Origin: Alloprevotella tannerae
GTDB lineage: Bacteria > Bacteroidota > Bacteroidia > Bacteroidales > Bacteroidaceae
Direction of reading: 5' to 3'
Length of the DNA: 28,281 nucleotides
NCBI GenBank assembly: GCA_015259125.1
Contig: JABZGR010000026.1
Span: forward strand, 1 to 28,281
Shown here: piece by piece, positions 1 to 8,567 of the stretch
Layout: each line of letters starts with the position of its first letter
Numbering within the stretch: the stretch's first letter is position 1
Made by a program: the position numbers and the translations under genes
Notes under the pieces: model-generated
The model's database searches: none
What the model was told of the DNA's origin: nothing
Seen by the model: the letters and a program-made list of their open reading frames with translations, nothing else

Positions 1-1
1 C

Positions 2-3000
2 CTGACGCTCTACACGTACGACTTAACTACGTGGACGGGAAGCGGGGAGACCTACAACGACTTCTCGCTCGCCGCCATCGAAACTGCGCAGGCGGCCGAC
101 GGCACTGTGTATGGCGAGTTTTTTAATAGTCGCGCCAGCAACCGCCAGTACGAGCTGGGCACCGTAGATTACCGCACGCGCCAACGCACAACGTTCGGCA
201 CGACCTCGCGCCGCTATGTAGCGATGGGCATCACAGCCGCAAAGCAACTCTACGGCATCGCAGCCGACGGCAATCTGTATCGCATCTCCATCACAGATGG
301 AAAGGAGACGCTCGTAGGGCCAACCGGGCTTGAATTGACCGATGAAGACGGCGGCCCATACGATCAGACGGGTGAGATTAACCCGAAAGACGATACGTTT
401 TTTTGGTACGCACAAGATAAAAATTACGACACGGGCCTCTATACCGTAAACTTGCAGACCGGTGCGGCAACGAAAATTGCCGATACTGACTTCACGATGT
501 ATGGTATGCTGATTGCACCGGCCACAGCTGCCGACGACGTCCCCGCAGTAGCAACCGGCCTGGCCGCCACCTTTAGCGGCACGAGCCTCAGTGGCAGCAT
601 GCAGTTTACCATGCCGACGCAAACGGCCGGAGGAAAAAGTCTGACGGGTTCTTTGAACTATACGATAACGGGCAATGGCGCTCCGCTCGCGTCCGGCACA
701 GCGCTTCCGGGTGCAACGGTAAATGCGCCGATCACCGTGCCGTTTAGCGACAACTTTGTGTTGGCCGTGACCGTCACCAATGCAGCCGGCGAGTCGGCCG
801 CTGCAACGCTCAACAAATGGATTGGCTTCGATGAACCCGAAAAAGTGGGCAACCCGACGGCTACTTTGGCGAGCGGCATCGTAACAATTGCGTGGAACGC
901 TCCCACTGCCGGCACAAAACAAGGCACATTAGGCCCACTTACCTACGATGTTATACGCATTCAGGGCCGAGATACGACGACTGTTGCTTCAGGAATCAGC
1001 GCCACGTCGTACACCGACGACGTCTCTGCTGCGCAATTGGCGAGCTACACCTATGCCGTTCGGGCCATTAGCGCCAATGTCAAGGGCGCTTGGGCCAATA
1101 CGCCGATCATCATCGCCGGCGCAGCGATCGAGCCGGATTGGCAGTACACCATCGAGGGCACATCTGCGTTGTCCTTGTTCAAAGTCATTGATGCGAACAA
1201 CGACAACTTCACTTGGTGGTCCAATGGTGTGACCGGCTACGGCGCCATGAGCAACCAAGCACGCGTCAAAGCGGCCAGCGACGATTGGTTGCTTACCCCG
1301 CCCATCCACATTTCCGGCGATCGTGTCTATACAATCTCGTTCAAGGTGCGCAATATTATGGACGCCTACCGCAATACGCTGGAGGTAAAATGGGGTAACA
1401 GCGACACACCGGCCCACATGACCAACACATTGCTCAATACTTTCACGCCCAAATATTCAGAAACAAACGGCCAGTGGCAGGTTTGCACGGTTGACCTCAT
1501 ACCAACGACGAGCGGGAACGTCTACATCGGCTTCCACGACAACACGCCCGCCGGCGAGAAATTCCAAATCGCCATCGACAAACTGACAATCAAGAAGACG
1601 GCCTACACCGCTTCGCCCGACTCCGTAAAATCATTGACCGTAACGCCCGCACAGCGCGGCGCGCTGCAAGCTACCGTGCAATTTACTACGCCAAACGTGA
1701 CGCTCAATGGCGCAACGCTGAGCCGCGTAGACAGCTTCGTAGTGATGCGCGACGATGTTTGGGCCGGCCGCATCAGCGGCTCAACACCGGGAGCGCAAGT
1801 AATGTGGACTGACGCCAACGTTCCCGACAACGGCTACCATACCTACACGATCACGCCTTATCTTAACGGCCACCCGGGCCGCTCTACGTCAACGCAGGCC
1901 TATATCGGCATGGACCGCCCCAAGAATCCTACCGGCATAACCTTTGTCGACAAAGGAACGAGTCTGCAAGCATCGTGGAATGCTTTCAGCCAGCCGGGCG
2001 CCAACGGCGGTTTCCTCGAGCCGGACAAGGTTAGTGTTACCTTCTTCTCGCTTGTCAACGGCCAATTCGGACATGAATTGGGCGATTCGCTGACGACGAG
2101 CCAAGCAGGCGCAACTACCACGACCTTAGCCATTGATCCCAACATCACCCCTGCCGCCGACGGCAAAACGCAAGCCTTGGCGTGGTTCGCCGCACGAGCT
2201 AACAGCGAAGGCGGTCATAGCGATTACGTCTCAGCTCGCGGTGTGGTCGTAGGACCTAATATTAAATTGCCCTTCAAAGAAAGCTTGACGGGCGGCAAAC
2301 TCGACAATGGTTTTGCGACCCTCTTGGGTAATGCGCAATACGAGAATCGTAAGACGGCCGCGCCTTGGCGCGTGGTCACCGATGCCGCATCCGACAACGA
2401 CGGCGGCAGTTTAGTCTGGGCCAACTATGAGGAAAATTACGCCGGACAAACGATTTCTTACACCATTCAGCAAGGCGACGAAACCTCAGTGAACCTTCCG
2501 AAGGTAACCCTCTCGGGCGCTGTTCGACCGAAGCTCTTCTTCGACCTCTACTCTTTGGTTGGCAACGAAGCCATGCTGAAAGTACTCGTGCAAACACCTG
2601 ATGGCGTAGACCACTTGGTGGCACAATACGATCTCACGCAAACGAGCAAGAACGGCTGGGAACGCCGGTTGATCGACCTCTCTGCATATACCGCCGAGCG
2701 CTATATCATTGTGAAGTTTGATGGTCTGGCACAAGGCAACAAAGTCTTGATCGGCATCGACAACATCAACATCATTGATCAGATGGATCGCAACTTGGCC
2801 GCAACGAGCATAAAGGCGCCCGACTTCATCAATGCCGGCAAGAGCGATAGCGTCACCGTGACGCTGAAGAATCTGGGTACGAAGCCGGCCGATGCTTATC
2901 GCATTGTCCTCTTCGCCAACGACAAGCCCTGCGATACGGTTAGCATCAACCGCCCCTTGGCTTCGCTCGCCAACGATACGGTGCGCCTGCATTTACCCGT

Positions 3001-4150
3001 GGCGATCAACGAGCAGGCGAACAAACTACGCGTGAAGGCCACGATCGCGTACGATGGCGACCAATTGGCAGCCGACGACACCACAGAAATGGTGGAAGTA
3101 GGCGTAGTAAAATCGCCCTACGGCCGCATTACAGACCTGCAAGCAACGGCTGCCGATGGCGGACAAGCTACACTCACTTGGGGTAGCCCCGTTCTGCCCG
3201 AACCGGAGCGCGTGACGGAAGGCTTCGAAGACTTTAAGCCTTTCGCAAGACAAATGGCGCCTTGGACGCTCTTTGATGGCGACAAAGGAACGGCCGGTGC
3301 GCTGCAGCAATCATCATCTTATCCCGGACAAGGTGAGGCCTTTGCCTTCATCGCCTTCAACCCCAACTGGTGGATCGAGGACATGACGACCATCAACCCG
3401 GGCTTAGAGCCCTACGATGGCGCGCAATATGCGGCGGCAGTCTATGCTTACAATGCGGATCGCAAACTGGTACAGCAGGACAACTGGCTCATCTCGCCGC
3501 GACTCTCGGGCCGCAAGCAGGAGGTCTCGTTCTATGTGATGAACATTGCGACTTCTCGTGGTGAAACGAGATTTGCGGAACACTTCGATGTGCTTTATTC
3601 GACGGAGAATACGGATACGACAAGCTTCGTCAAGCTACAAAGTGCAAAAGCTGATGGTACGGAGCCATTTAATCAGACAGCCAACTGGAAACTCATCACC
3701 ATTGAGCTACCTGAAGGTGCAAAATACTTCGCCATCCATCACAATACGCCTAAGGGCAACGCTTACGCTTTCGGTATCGACAACATCACCTACGAGCAAC
3801 TCGCCACGGGTGCTGACGATGACGTGACGGCCTACATCATCTATCGCGACGGAAAAGAAATCGCTCGCGTCAGCGGCGACAAGATGACGTTTACCGATAC
3901 GGATGCCGTGGGTACGCACGTCTACAACGTGACGGCAGTCTATACATCAAAGCAAGGTGAGGTCAACGAGTCGGGCTTCTCTAACGATGCTTCGATCACC
4001 ATTTCCTCCCTCTCCACCATCGAGGCGGGCGAGACGCAATTAGACGTGACCAACCTCGGCGGCGTCAGAGTGAAATCGAAAGCAAAGACGCTCAGCGGCC
4101 TGCCCGGCGGCGTCTACATCATCAACGGCAAAAAGCGCATTGTAAAATAA
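2..4150 (+). CDS. T9SS-secreted multidomain adhesin-like protein (5' partial)
   Basis: The reading frame is open from base 2, so the gene enters from the left and its true start and signal peptide are missing; the first start-like codon, GTG at 107, is not a convincing start. At least 1,382 codons are present. Visible in order: a propeller-like stretch rich in LYGI/LYRI repeats (about 210-520); a fibronectin-III-like domain (834-1120); a choice-of-anchor-J/cleaved-adhesin-like jelly roll (1130-1597); two more FN3-like domains (1612-2250); a second jelly roll ending GIDNINI (2260-2790); a CARDB-like domain (2795-3108); and a third jelly roll (3214-3800) inserted into the loop of a last FN3 domain (3118-4010). 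The C-terminus, GLPGGVYIINGKKRIVK, looks like a type A T9SS sorting tail, so cell-surface export is inferred. The ligand is unknown. Such domains occur in Bacteroidales adhesins and surface proteases, but no protease motif is visible here. Confidence 0.8.
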   Translation: MTLYTYDLTTWTGSGETYNDFSLAAIETAQAADGTVYGEFFNSRASNRQYELGTVDYRTRQRTTFGTTSRRYVAMGITAAKQLYGIAADGNLYRISITDGKETLVGPTGLELTDEDGGPYDQTGEINPKDDTFFWYAQDKNYDTGLYTVNLQTGAATKIADTDFTMYGMLIAPATAADDVPAVATGLAATFSGTSLSGSMQFTMPTQTAGGKSLTGSLNYTITGNGAPLASGTALPGATVNAPITVPFSDNFVLAVTVTNAAGESAAATLNKWIGFDEPEKVGNPTATLASGIVTIAWNAPTAGTKQGTLGPLTYDVIRIQGRDTTTVASGISATSYTDDVSAAQLASYTYAVRAISANVKGAWANTPIIIAGAAIEPDWQYTIEGTSALSLFKVIDANNDNFTWWSNGVTGYGAMSNQARVKAASDDWLLTPPIHISGDRVYTISFKVRNIMDAYRNTLEVKWGNSDTPAHMTNTLLNTFTPKYSETNGQWQVCTVDLIPTTSGNVYIGFHDNTPAGEKFQIAIDKLTIKKTAYTASPDSVKSLTVTPAQRGALQATVQFTTPNVTLNGATLSRVDSFVVMRDDVWAGRISGSTPGAQVMWTDANVPDNGYHTYTITPYLNGHPGRSTSTQAYIGMDRPKNPTGITFVDKGTSLQASWNAFSQPGANGGFLEPDKVSVTFFSLVNGQFGHELGDSLTTSQAGATTTTLAIDPNITPAADGKTQALAWFAARANSEGGHSDYVSARGVVVGPNIKLPFKESLTGGKLDNGFATLLGNAQYENRKTAAPWRVVTDAASDNDGGSLVWANYEENYAGQTISYTIQQGDETSVNLPKVTLSGAVRPKLFFDLYSLVGNEAMLKVLVQTPDGVDHLVAQYDLTQTSKNGWERRLIDLSAYTAERYIIVKFDGLAQGNKVLIGIDNINIIDQMDRNLAATSIKAPDFINAGKSDSVTVTLKNLGTKPADAYRIVLFANDKPCDTVSINRPLASLANDTVRLHLPVAINEQANKLRVKATIAYDGDQLAADDTTEMVEVGVVKSPYGRITDLQATAADGGQATLTWGSPVLPEPERVTEGFEDFKPFARQMAPWTLFDGDKGTAGALQQSSSYPGQGEAFAFIAFNPNWWIEDMTTINPGLEPYDGAQYAAAVYAYNADRKLVQQDNWLISPRLSGRKQEVSFYVMNIATSRGETRFAEHFDVLYSTENTDTTSFVKLQSAKADGTEPFNQTANWKLITIELPEGAKYFAIHHNTPKGNAYAFGIDNITYEQLATGADDDVTAYIIYRDGKEIARVSGDKMTFTDTDAVGTHVYNVTAVYTSKQGEVNESGFSNDASITISSLSTIEAGETQLDVTNLGGVRVKSKAKTLSGLPGGVYIINGKKRIVK

Positions 4151-4205
4151 AGCGCCTCAACCCCCTTCAGCCTCCGCCAACGGCGGATCGCTGACGACCC
4201 ATCAA

Positions 4206-4251
4206 CCTGCTCGAATCGCAGCCCGCGCGGCTGCTTTCGAGCAGGTTTTTT
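4206..4251 (+). terminator. Rho-independent terminator of the adhesin gene
   Basis: A nested hairpin. The outer arms cctgctcgaa (4206-4215) and ttcgagcagg (4236-4245) are exact complements. Inside them gcagcc (4218-4223) pairs with ggctgc (4229-4234). A run of six T follows at once. Confidence 0.9.
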
Positions 4252-4642
4252 ATAGCGCGACGACGACCGCCTGCCCCATCGACACCCTTGCGAAAGCAAA
4301 GCTGTAAGCATTCGCCAAGAGCCGCGCAGCATAGCCAAACGCACCGACAACGTTGGGCGGCGGAGGTTTTTCATCACGAGAAAAAAGGTTTGCGCTCACG
4401 ATGAAAAGGGTTTGCGCTCGTGAGAAAAAAGGTCTGCGCTCGTGAGCGTAAGCCCACAAACGATGAGCAAGACCGACGGAAACAGGCCTTGCGGCGCGAA
4501 ACGCGCGTTGCGGAGCGACGCAAACGGGACGTAGGGCATACCCGTCCGGGCCGAAGGCAGGGAAACGTAGGGCGAAGGCTTGTTTAGTCCTGCTCGCGGC
4601 AGTATCTGCGGGGCACGTGTTGGCCATCCGGCAGTTTTTTCG
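4252..4642. other. Intergenic region without a supported gene
   Basis: About 390 bases between the terminator and the MATE promoter. Open frames run across it on the minus strand, but their translations are Arg/Ala/Pro-rich, show no family motif and change character at the tandem repeat, so none is called. The only structure seen is the 22-bp repeat listed separately. Confidence 0.6.
4375..4440. repeat. Three tandem 22-bp repeats
   Basis: Units lie at 4375-4396, 4397-4418 and 4419-4440. Each has the form cacgagaaaaaaggtttgcg plus ct with a few substitutions, and a partial fourth unit (cgtgag) follows. The period is exactly 22 bp. The number of copies may vary between strains. Confidence 0.8.
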
Positions 4643-4650
4643 TATGTTTG
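4620..4650 (+). promoter_or_regulatory. Putative promoter of the MATE gene
   Basis: TATGTTTG at 4643-4650 matches the Bacteroidetes -7 box TAnnTTTG. TTGG at 4620-4623 lies 19 bp upstream as a weak -33 box. A 5' leader of roughly 105 nt is implied. Confidence 0.5.
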
Positions 4651-4760
4651 CACCCGATTTTATTTCACACCTGAAGGCTTGAAGCTTTCGCGATAAGCGG
4701 GGACACGAACGAGACAGCGTTCGCCTCCCTCTTTTTAGCGCTCTAAACAAACCGGAACTT

Positions 4761-6113
4761 ATGATTTCTAAAACATTATTCTCTCATTATCAACAGACAT
4801 TAAAGTTGGGCCTTCCGATCTCCATCGGGCAGATTGGTACGATCGTACTTTCGTTTGCCGATACGATGATGGTCGGCCGATACGATACGCCCTCGTTGGC
4901 TGCTGCTTCGTTTGTGAACAGCGTTTTTAACCTCGTCATTTTTCTCCTTATAGGTTACTCTTTCGGTTTAACGCCCCAAGTGGGCGCCTTGTTTGGCCAA
5001 GGCGAGACGGCGTCAGTGGGCGCCGCCGTGCGTCAAGCGCTGCGCGCCAATAGTTTGTTTGCCGCCCTGCTCATGCTGATTATGGGCGTCGGTTATTTCT
5101 TCGTTGACCGGATGGGACAGCCGGAGAGTTTGCTGCCTTTGATACGTCCTTATTATTTAGTCATACTGGCGTCGATGCCTTTCGTGATGCTCTTTAACGT
5201 ATTGCGACAATTGTCGGACGGAACGATGCATACGAAGACCGCCATGTGGGCACTTTGGGCCGGCAATGCGCTCAATATATTAGGCAACTGGTTGCTGATC
5301 TACGGCGTGGGCCCCTTTCCCGAGTTGGGGCTTTTAGGTGCGGGCCTGTCGACACTGATTTCTCGTATATTTATCGTCATTTGGATCTCGGCAGCCCTAC
5401 TCTTAGAGCGTTGCTACAAGCCTTATCTCAAAGGTTTTTTCGACGTTCGCTTTGATTGGTCCGAACTACGTCGCATCAACGCACAATCCTTGCCCGTCTC
5501 GATCCAGATGGGGGCAGAGACGGCTGCGTTTACGTGCTGCGGCGTGATGGCCGGATGGATTGGAAAAGTAGAGTTGGCGGCCTTCCAAGTGATCATGACG
5601 GTGAGCACACTGGGCTTTATGTTCTATTATAGCTTGGCCTCGGCTATGTCAATTCGAGTGGCGACGTTTCAAGGTATGAAAGATTGGACCCAACTGGAGC
5701 GCTCGGCGCGCGCCGGTCGCGACATCCTGCTGGCCGTTGCGGTCGTAGCCAGTTTCGTGTTTTACTTCTTCGGCCCTTCGCTGATCGGCTTCTTCACGAA
5801 AGACGCCGCCGTGGTTCAGATGGCCGTGATGCTTATTCCGGGACTGATCTTCTATCAATATGCTGACGCTATGCAGATCTGCTATGCCAACGCTTTGCGC
5901 GGGACGGCTTACGTTAAGCCGATGGCGCCCATCGCTTTGGTGGCTTATCTCTGCATCGGTATCCCCGTAGGTTATCTGCTGGGGTTCATTGTCGATTGGA
6001 AACTTAACGGACTCTTTCTCGGGTTGCCGGCAGGCTTGTTTACGGCAGCAGCGCTTTTCTACTATTATTTCAGAAAAGCGATGAAGCGCAACCTGCAAGC
6101 GTCTTTAAGCTGA
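4761..6113 (+). CDS. MATE family multidrug/Na+ efflux transporter
   Basis: The 450-residue length is typical of the MATE family (NorM/DinF/MepA type). These inner-membrane antiporters export cationic drugs, or other small molecules, in exchange for H+ or Na+. The protein has about twelve hydrophobic segments in two halves. The N-terminal LPISIGQIGTIVLSFADTMM segment and the later LPVSIQMGAETAAF segment are the paired start-of-half signatures of the fold. The ATG at 4761 follows an A-rich leader and leaves a short cytoplasmic N-terminus. The gene converges on the DUF6377-type regulator with only 19 bp between stop codons and no hairpin there, so the two transcripts probably overlap. The substrate cannot be read from sequence. 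Confidence 0.93.
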   Translation: MISKTLFSHYQQTLKLGLPISIGQIGTIVLSFADTMMVGRYDTPSLAAASFVNSVFNLVIFLLIGYSFGLTPQVGALFGQGETASVGAAVRQALRANSLFAALLMLIMGVGYFFVDRMGQPESLLPLIRPYYLVILASMPFVMLFNVLRQLSDGTMHTKTAMWALWAGNALNILGNWLLIYGVGPFPELGLLGAGLSTLISRIFIVIWISAALLLERCYKPYLKGFFDVRFDWSELRRINAQSLPVSIQMGAETAAFTCCGVMAGWIGKVELAAFQVIMTVSTLGFMFYYSLASAMSIRVATFQGMKDWTQLERSARAGRDILLAVAVVASFVFYFFGPSLIGFFTKDAAVVQMAVMLIPGLIFYQYADAMQICYANALRGTAYVKPMAPIALVAYLCIGIPVGYLLGFIVDWKLNGLFLGLPAGLFTAAALFYYYFRKAMKRNLQASLS

Positions 6114-6132
6114 GCATAGTCGGAGGAGCGAA

Positions 6133-7728
6133 TCAGAGTTGCTGCACGCGTTGCTCGAAATCGGTCTTCGAGAGAACGGATTTGTTTCTGTATTTACTCC
6201 TATAATTGTAGATCGTAGCCAGCGAATAGTTGAGGAAATGCGCAATCCGTTTGCTCTCTTTGACACCTAAACGTATCAGTGCAAATACGCGCAACTCCGT
6301 ATTGAGCAATTCATCGTTTTTCGGATAAATCTGCGCTTCGGGCAAGAGTAAAGCGTTGAAATCTTCTATAAAATTGGGAAACAGATTCAAGAAAGCTTCA
6401 TCAAAATCGGCATAGAAGCGCTCCTGCTCGCTCTCTTCCCAAATATCCGAGCGAAGACGATTGGCCACCTCCTGCATATTACCCGCCTTGGCCAACTTCA
6501 AAAGCGAACGCCGATAACCTCCGATGGCTTCTATATAATCTCGACAGCGATCCAGATAGCGGACGATGTAGGCTTCTTTCATCTTATCGGTCATTTGCAG
6601 GTGCGCATTGGTCTCTAAGAGTTGCTTATTGGTCTTGGCCAAGACCATACGCGTCTGCGAGAGTTTTTTCATCTGCCGTCGCAGGTAGAAGACGGCGATG
6701 AAGAGCAGCAGGGCCAACAGGGAAACGCCGGCAAAGAAGATGCGCTCGATGCGCGTCCATTCTTGCGACTTTTCTTTATAGGCGCGATCGATGAGCGGGA
6801 AGATTTTGCTGGCTTCGACTGAGCGCAAACGAGCTTTACAATAGCTGGCATCTTGAATCGTGCAGATCAAATAATTGTAGGCCCGCGTCAGGTCGCCGCG
6901 CTGAAAGAGCAACTCTGCCAATAAGGGGAGGGCCTCATATTCTTTCACACCGGCCTTCAAGTCCATCAACGCCGTCTCAGCCAAATAGTAGGCCGCTTGG
7001 TCGTAATCGTCAGAAAGTCGATAACATTCTGCCAAATTAAAAACCGTGAAAACATCGAGCTTTCCCTTGCTCCGTTGGTATTCAGCCTTCGCCAATTGCA
7101 AGGCTTCATTCACTTTTCCTTCACTAAGGAGCTTATCGATCAAGACAATGTTTCGCCCGTGTCCGGCCGGCTCAAGCGAAAGGATGGAGTCTCTGTAAGC
7201 GGCCGTCAACTTGGCAGGCGATCCGCCGGATGCCGTTTCGGCCGCAAAGTCTTTCATCCAGCCGTAAACCGTTCGTTTGATGCGATAATAATGGAGCAGG
7301 TCTTCGCCCGTCAGATGCAAAGTTGCAGCTTTATCGGCCATCTCCAGCGCCGCCGGATATAAGCCCATCAAAGCCAAAAGTTCGGCACGCCCCAACAAGA
7401 CATAGGCTCGGAGCGATGGGTCGGTATGTGCCTGCGGCGTCTGCTCGAGCCGCTGCAAATACAAATTGGCTGAATCGGCTTGCGTATGTAGGTAGATTTC
7501 GAAAAGCCGGCGGTAGATCGGCGCCCGTTGCGCGTCGGGCACTTTACGTAATACTTGTTTCAACTTCGATGCTCGCTGCTCTCGCTGTTGCAAATAGTAG
7601 TCTTTTCGCTCGACCACCTTATCTAATTCCTGCAAAAGCGTTTGCGTTTTCGTGCTGAAGTCATCGCCGGCTACGGCAGAGAAAGCTAAGCAAAGGAGCG
7701 CGGAGAACAGGAGTAGTCTTTTCATCAT
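6133..7728 (-). CDS. Membrane-anchored TPR-HTH transcriptional regulator (DUF6377 type)
   Basis: This 531-residue protein has the layout of the Bacteroidales DUF6377 family. A signal peptide covers residues 1-20, ending AVAG. A periplasmic helical TPR-like region spans about 25-320. One transmembrane helix lies at 331-349, followed by a charged coiled coil at about 350-385. A LuxR-like helix-turn-helix is at 476-515 (VFALIRLGVKESKRIAHFLN). In this family the periplasmic part is thought to sense a signal while the cytoplasmic HTH binds DNA, but no target is known here. Start: codons 1 and 2 are both ATG and either could be used. A good promoter (7765-7796) lies about 35 bp upstream. The gene converges on the MATE exporter, which is one candidate target; the genes beyond the divergent intergenic region are another. 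Confidence 0.85.
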   Translation of the reverse strand: MMKRLLLFSALLCLAFSAVAGDDFSTKTQTLLQELDKVVERKDYYLQQREQRASKLKQVLRKVPDAQRAPIYRRLFEIYLHTQADSANLYLQRLEQTPQAHTDPSLRAYVLLGRAELLALMGLYPAALEMADKAATLHLTGEDLLHYYRIKRTVYGWMKDFAAETASGGSPAKLTAAYRDSILSLEPAGHGRNIVLIDKLLSEGKVNEALQLAKAEYQRSKGKLDVFTVFNLAECYRLSDDYDQAAYYLAETALMDLKAGVKEYEALPLLAELLFQRGDLTRAYNYLICTIQDASYCKARLRSVEASKIFPLIDRAYKEKSQEWTRIERIFFAGVSLLALLLFIAVFYLRRQMKKLSQTRMVLAKTNKQLLETNAHLQMTDKMKEAYIVRYLDRCRDYIEAIGGYRRSLLKLAKAGNMQEVANRLRSDIWEESEQERFYADFDEAFLNLFPNFIEDFNALLLPEAQIYPKNDELLNTELRVFALIRLGVKESKRIAHFLNYSLATIYNYRSKYRNKSVLSKTDFEQRVQQL

Positions 7729-7764
7729 GGAGTAACGTGTTGATTGGACGATAGTTTGCGCCTA

Positions 7765-7796
7765 CAAAAATAAGCAGCCTGCCTCTCTTGTCCAAA
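7765..7796 (-). promoter_or_regulatory. Promoter of the DUF6377-type regulator gene
   Basis: Read on the minus strand: TTTG (7796-7793), a 20-bp spacer, then TATTTTTG (7772-7765). This is a full match to the Bacteroidetes TTTG/TAnnTTTG promoter and gives a leader of about 30 nt. Confidence 0.75.
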
Positions 7797-8233
7797 CATC
7801 TACACTTAAAAAACTCCACATTGCCCTCCGTAGTGCCACTTGCGCCGGGGCATATTTAAGACGAGACGGACGCCACCGGCCTTGCAACAGATGCAAAAAA
7901 CGGAAAATCGGGGCAAAACGCCTTCGTTATGCATTGGCAAATTTTTAGACAAGACAGCGACGCCGCAGCGCAAAATGGGAAAAATCGGCCAACTCGTTTA
8001 TTTAAAAACAGACTCGCGATGCATCAGCTTCCTACAATCGCCTGAAAAGGCGAAAGAAAACGACAAAAAAATTCCACACGAATAGTAACAAAGCGTAAAG
8101 TAGAGCGTTTCCGAAAAGGACGAATTAACCGCAAGTTTTGTTTAGCTGATAAAGCAAAAGTATGAGGGTAATTGTTAATCGCTCTAAAAAGCATTGATTT
8201 TCGCCATTAAAATCGACAAAAAGCGTTGTTCAA
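7797..8233. other. Intergenic region without a supported gene
   Basis: An AT-rich stretch of about 440 bases between divergent promoters. An 81-codon frame (7840-8085, plus strand) has no promoter, no recognisable motif and a Lys-rich low-complexity translation, so it is not called. A lone minus-strand -7-like box (TACTTTTG, 8162-8155) has no -33 partner. Confidence 0.5.
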
Positions 8234-8265
8234 TTTGCGCAAAAGCAAGGAAATCTATAGTTTTG
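8234..8265 (+). promoter_or_regulatory. Promoter of a putative small RNA
   Basis: TTTG (8234-8237), a 20-bp spacer and TAGTTTTG (8258-8265) fit the Bacteroidetes promoter fully. The predicted start, near 8270, coincides with the 5' arm of a helix that closes about 135 nt later. Confidence 0.7.
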
Positions 8266-8269
8266 TAGA

Positions 8270-8452
8270 AATCTCAGACAGATTAGGAACGTGCATTAAC
8301 CATTAATCAGCACAAAAAGAAAACCGTTTAAACTAGACTTCGATGATCTTACGCCTCCACTCGAAGAGGCTCACAGAAAGAGATTATGACACAACGTCCG
8401 AAAGGTTTGAGATAAAGAGCGCCGCCCAAAGTGTCGGTGCTTTTTCTTTTTT
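8270..8452 (+). ncRNA. Putative structured small RNA of about 180 nt
   Basis: The segment begins just after a consensus promoter and ends in a terminator. ATCTCA (8271-8276) pairs with TGAGAT (8408-8413) to close the fold. GGaACGT (8286-8292) pairs with ACGTCC (8394-8399) with one bulge. CTTCGA (8338-8343) pairs with TCGAAG (8361-8366). A final hairpin (8414-8445) followed by a T-rich run ends it. No credible ORF lies inside; the plus-strand frame open through it belongs to the next gene, whose own promoter and signal peptide lie downstream. The family was not recognised: tmRNA, RNase P and SRP RNA landmarks are absent. A 6S-like RNA, or a leader/attenuator of the downstream gene, remains possible. 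Confidence 0.45.
8414..8452 (+). terminator. Terminator of the putative small RNA
   Basis: AGCGCCG (8418-8424) pairs with CGGTGCT (8435-8441) through one G-U pair. The stem extends outward through AAAG against the following T's, and ttttctttttt follows. Confidence 0.65.
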
Positions 8453-8520
8453 GCTTTCTCCTTACTTACTTTTTTATCTCACGATAAGCTCACTGACAAT
8501 ATATTTTGTTGGATTTCGTT

Positions 8521-8551
8521 TTTGTCTATCTATGAGTTTTCACTATCTTCG
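8521..8551 (+). promoter_or_regulatory. Promoter of the T9SS-substrate/uvrA/ybaK operon
   Basis: TTTG (8521-8524), a 19-bp spacer and TATCTTCG (8544-8551; consensus TAnnTTTG, one mismatch). It implies a leader of only about 10-14 nt and supports the ATG at 8568 over the upstream in-frame ATG at 8343. Confidence 0.65.
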
Positions 8552-8567
8552 CGCAAAATCTTCTGAT

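Noticed and set aside
4250..4750. 166-codon minus-strand frame next to the MATE gene
   Set aside because: The Arg/Ala/Pro-rich translation has no motif, crosses the tandem repeat and lacks a promoter; it looks like a chance frame.
7840..8085. 81-codon plus-strand frame in the regulator/T9SS intergenic region
   Set aside because: No promoter, no motif and a low-complexity Lys-rich translation in AT-rich DNA.
8343..8567. Upstream extension of the T9SS type B protein to an in-frame ATG at 8343 (309 residues)
   Set aside because: The extension would be coded through the putative sRNA terminator and the promoter at 8521-8551, and would bury the clear signal peptide that begins at 8568.
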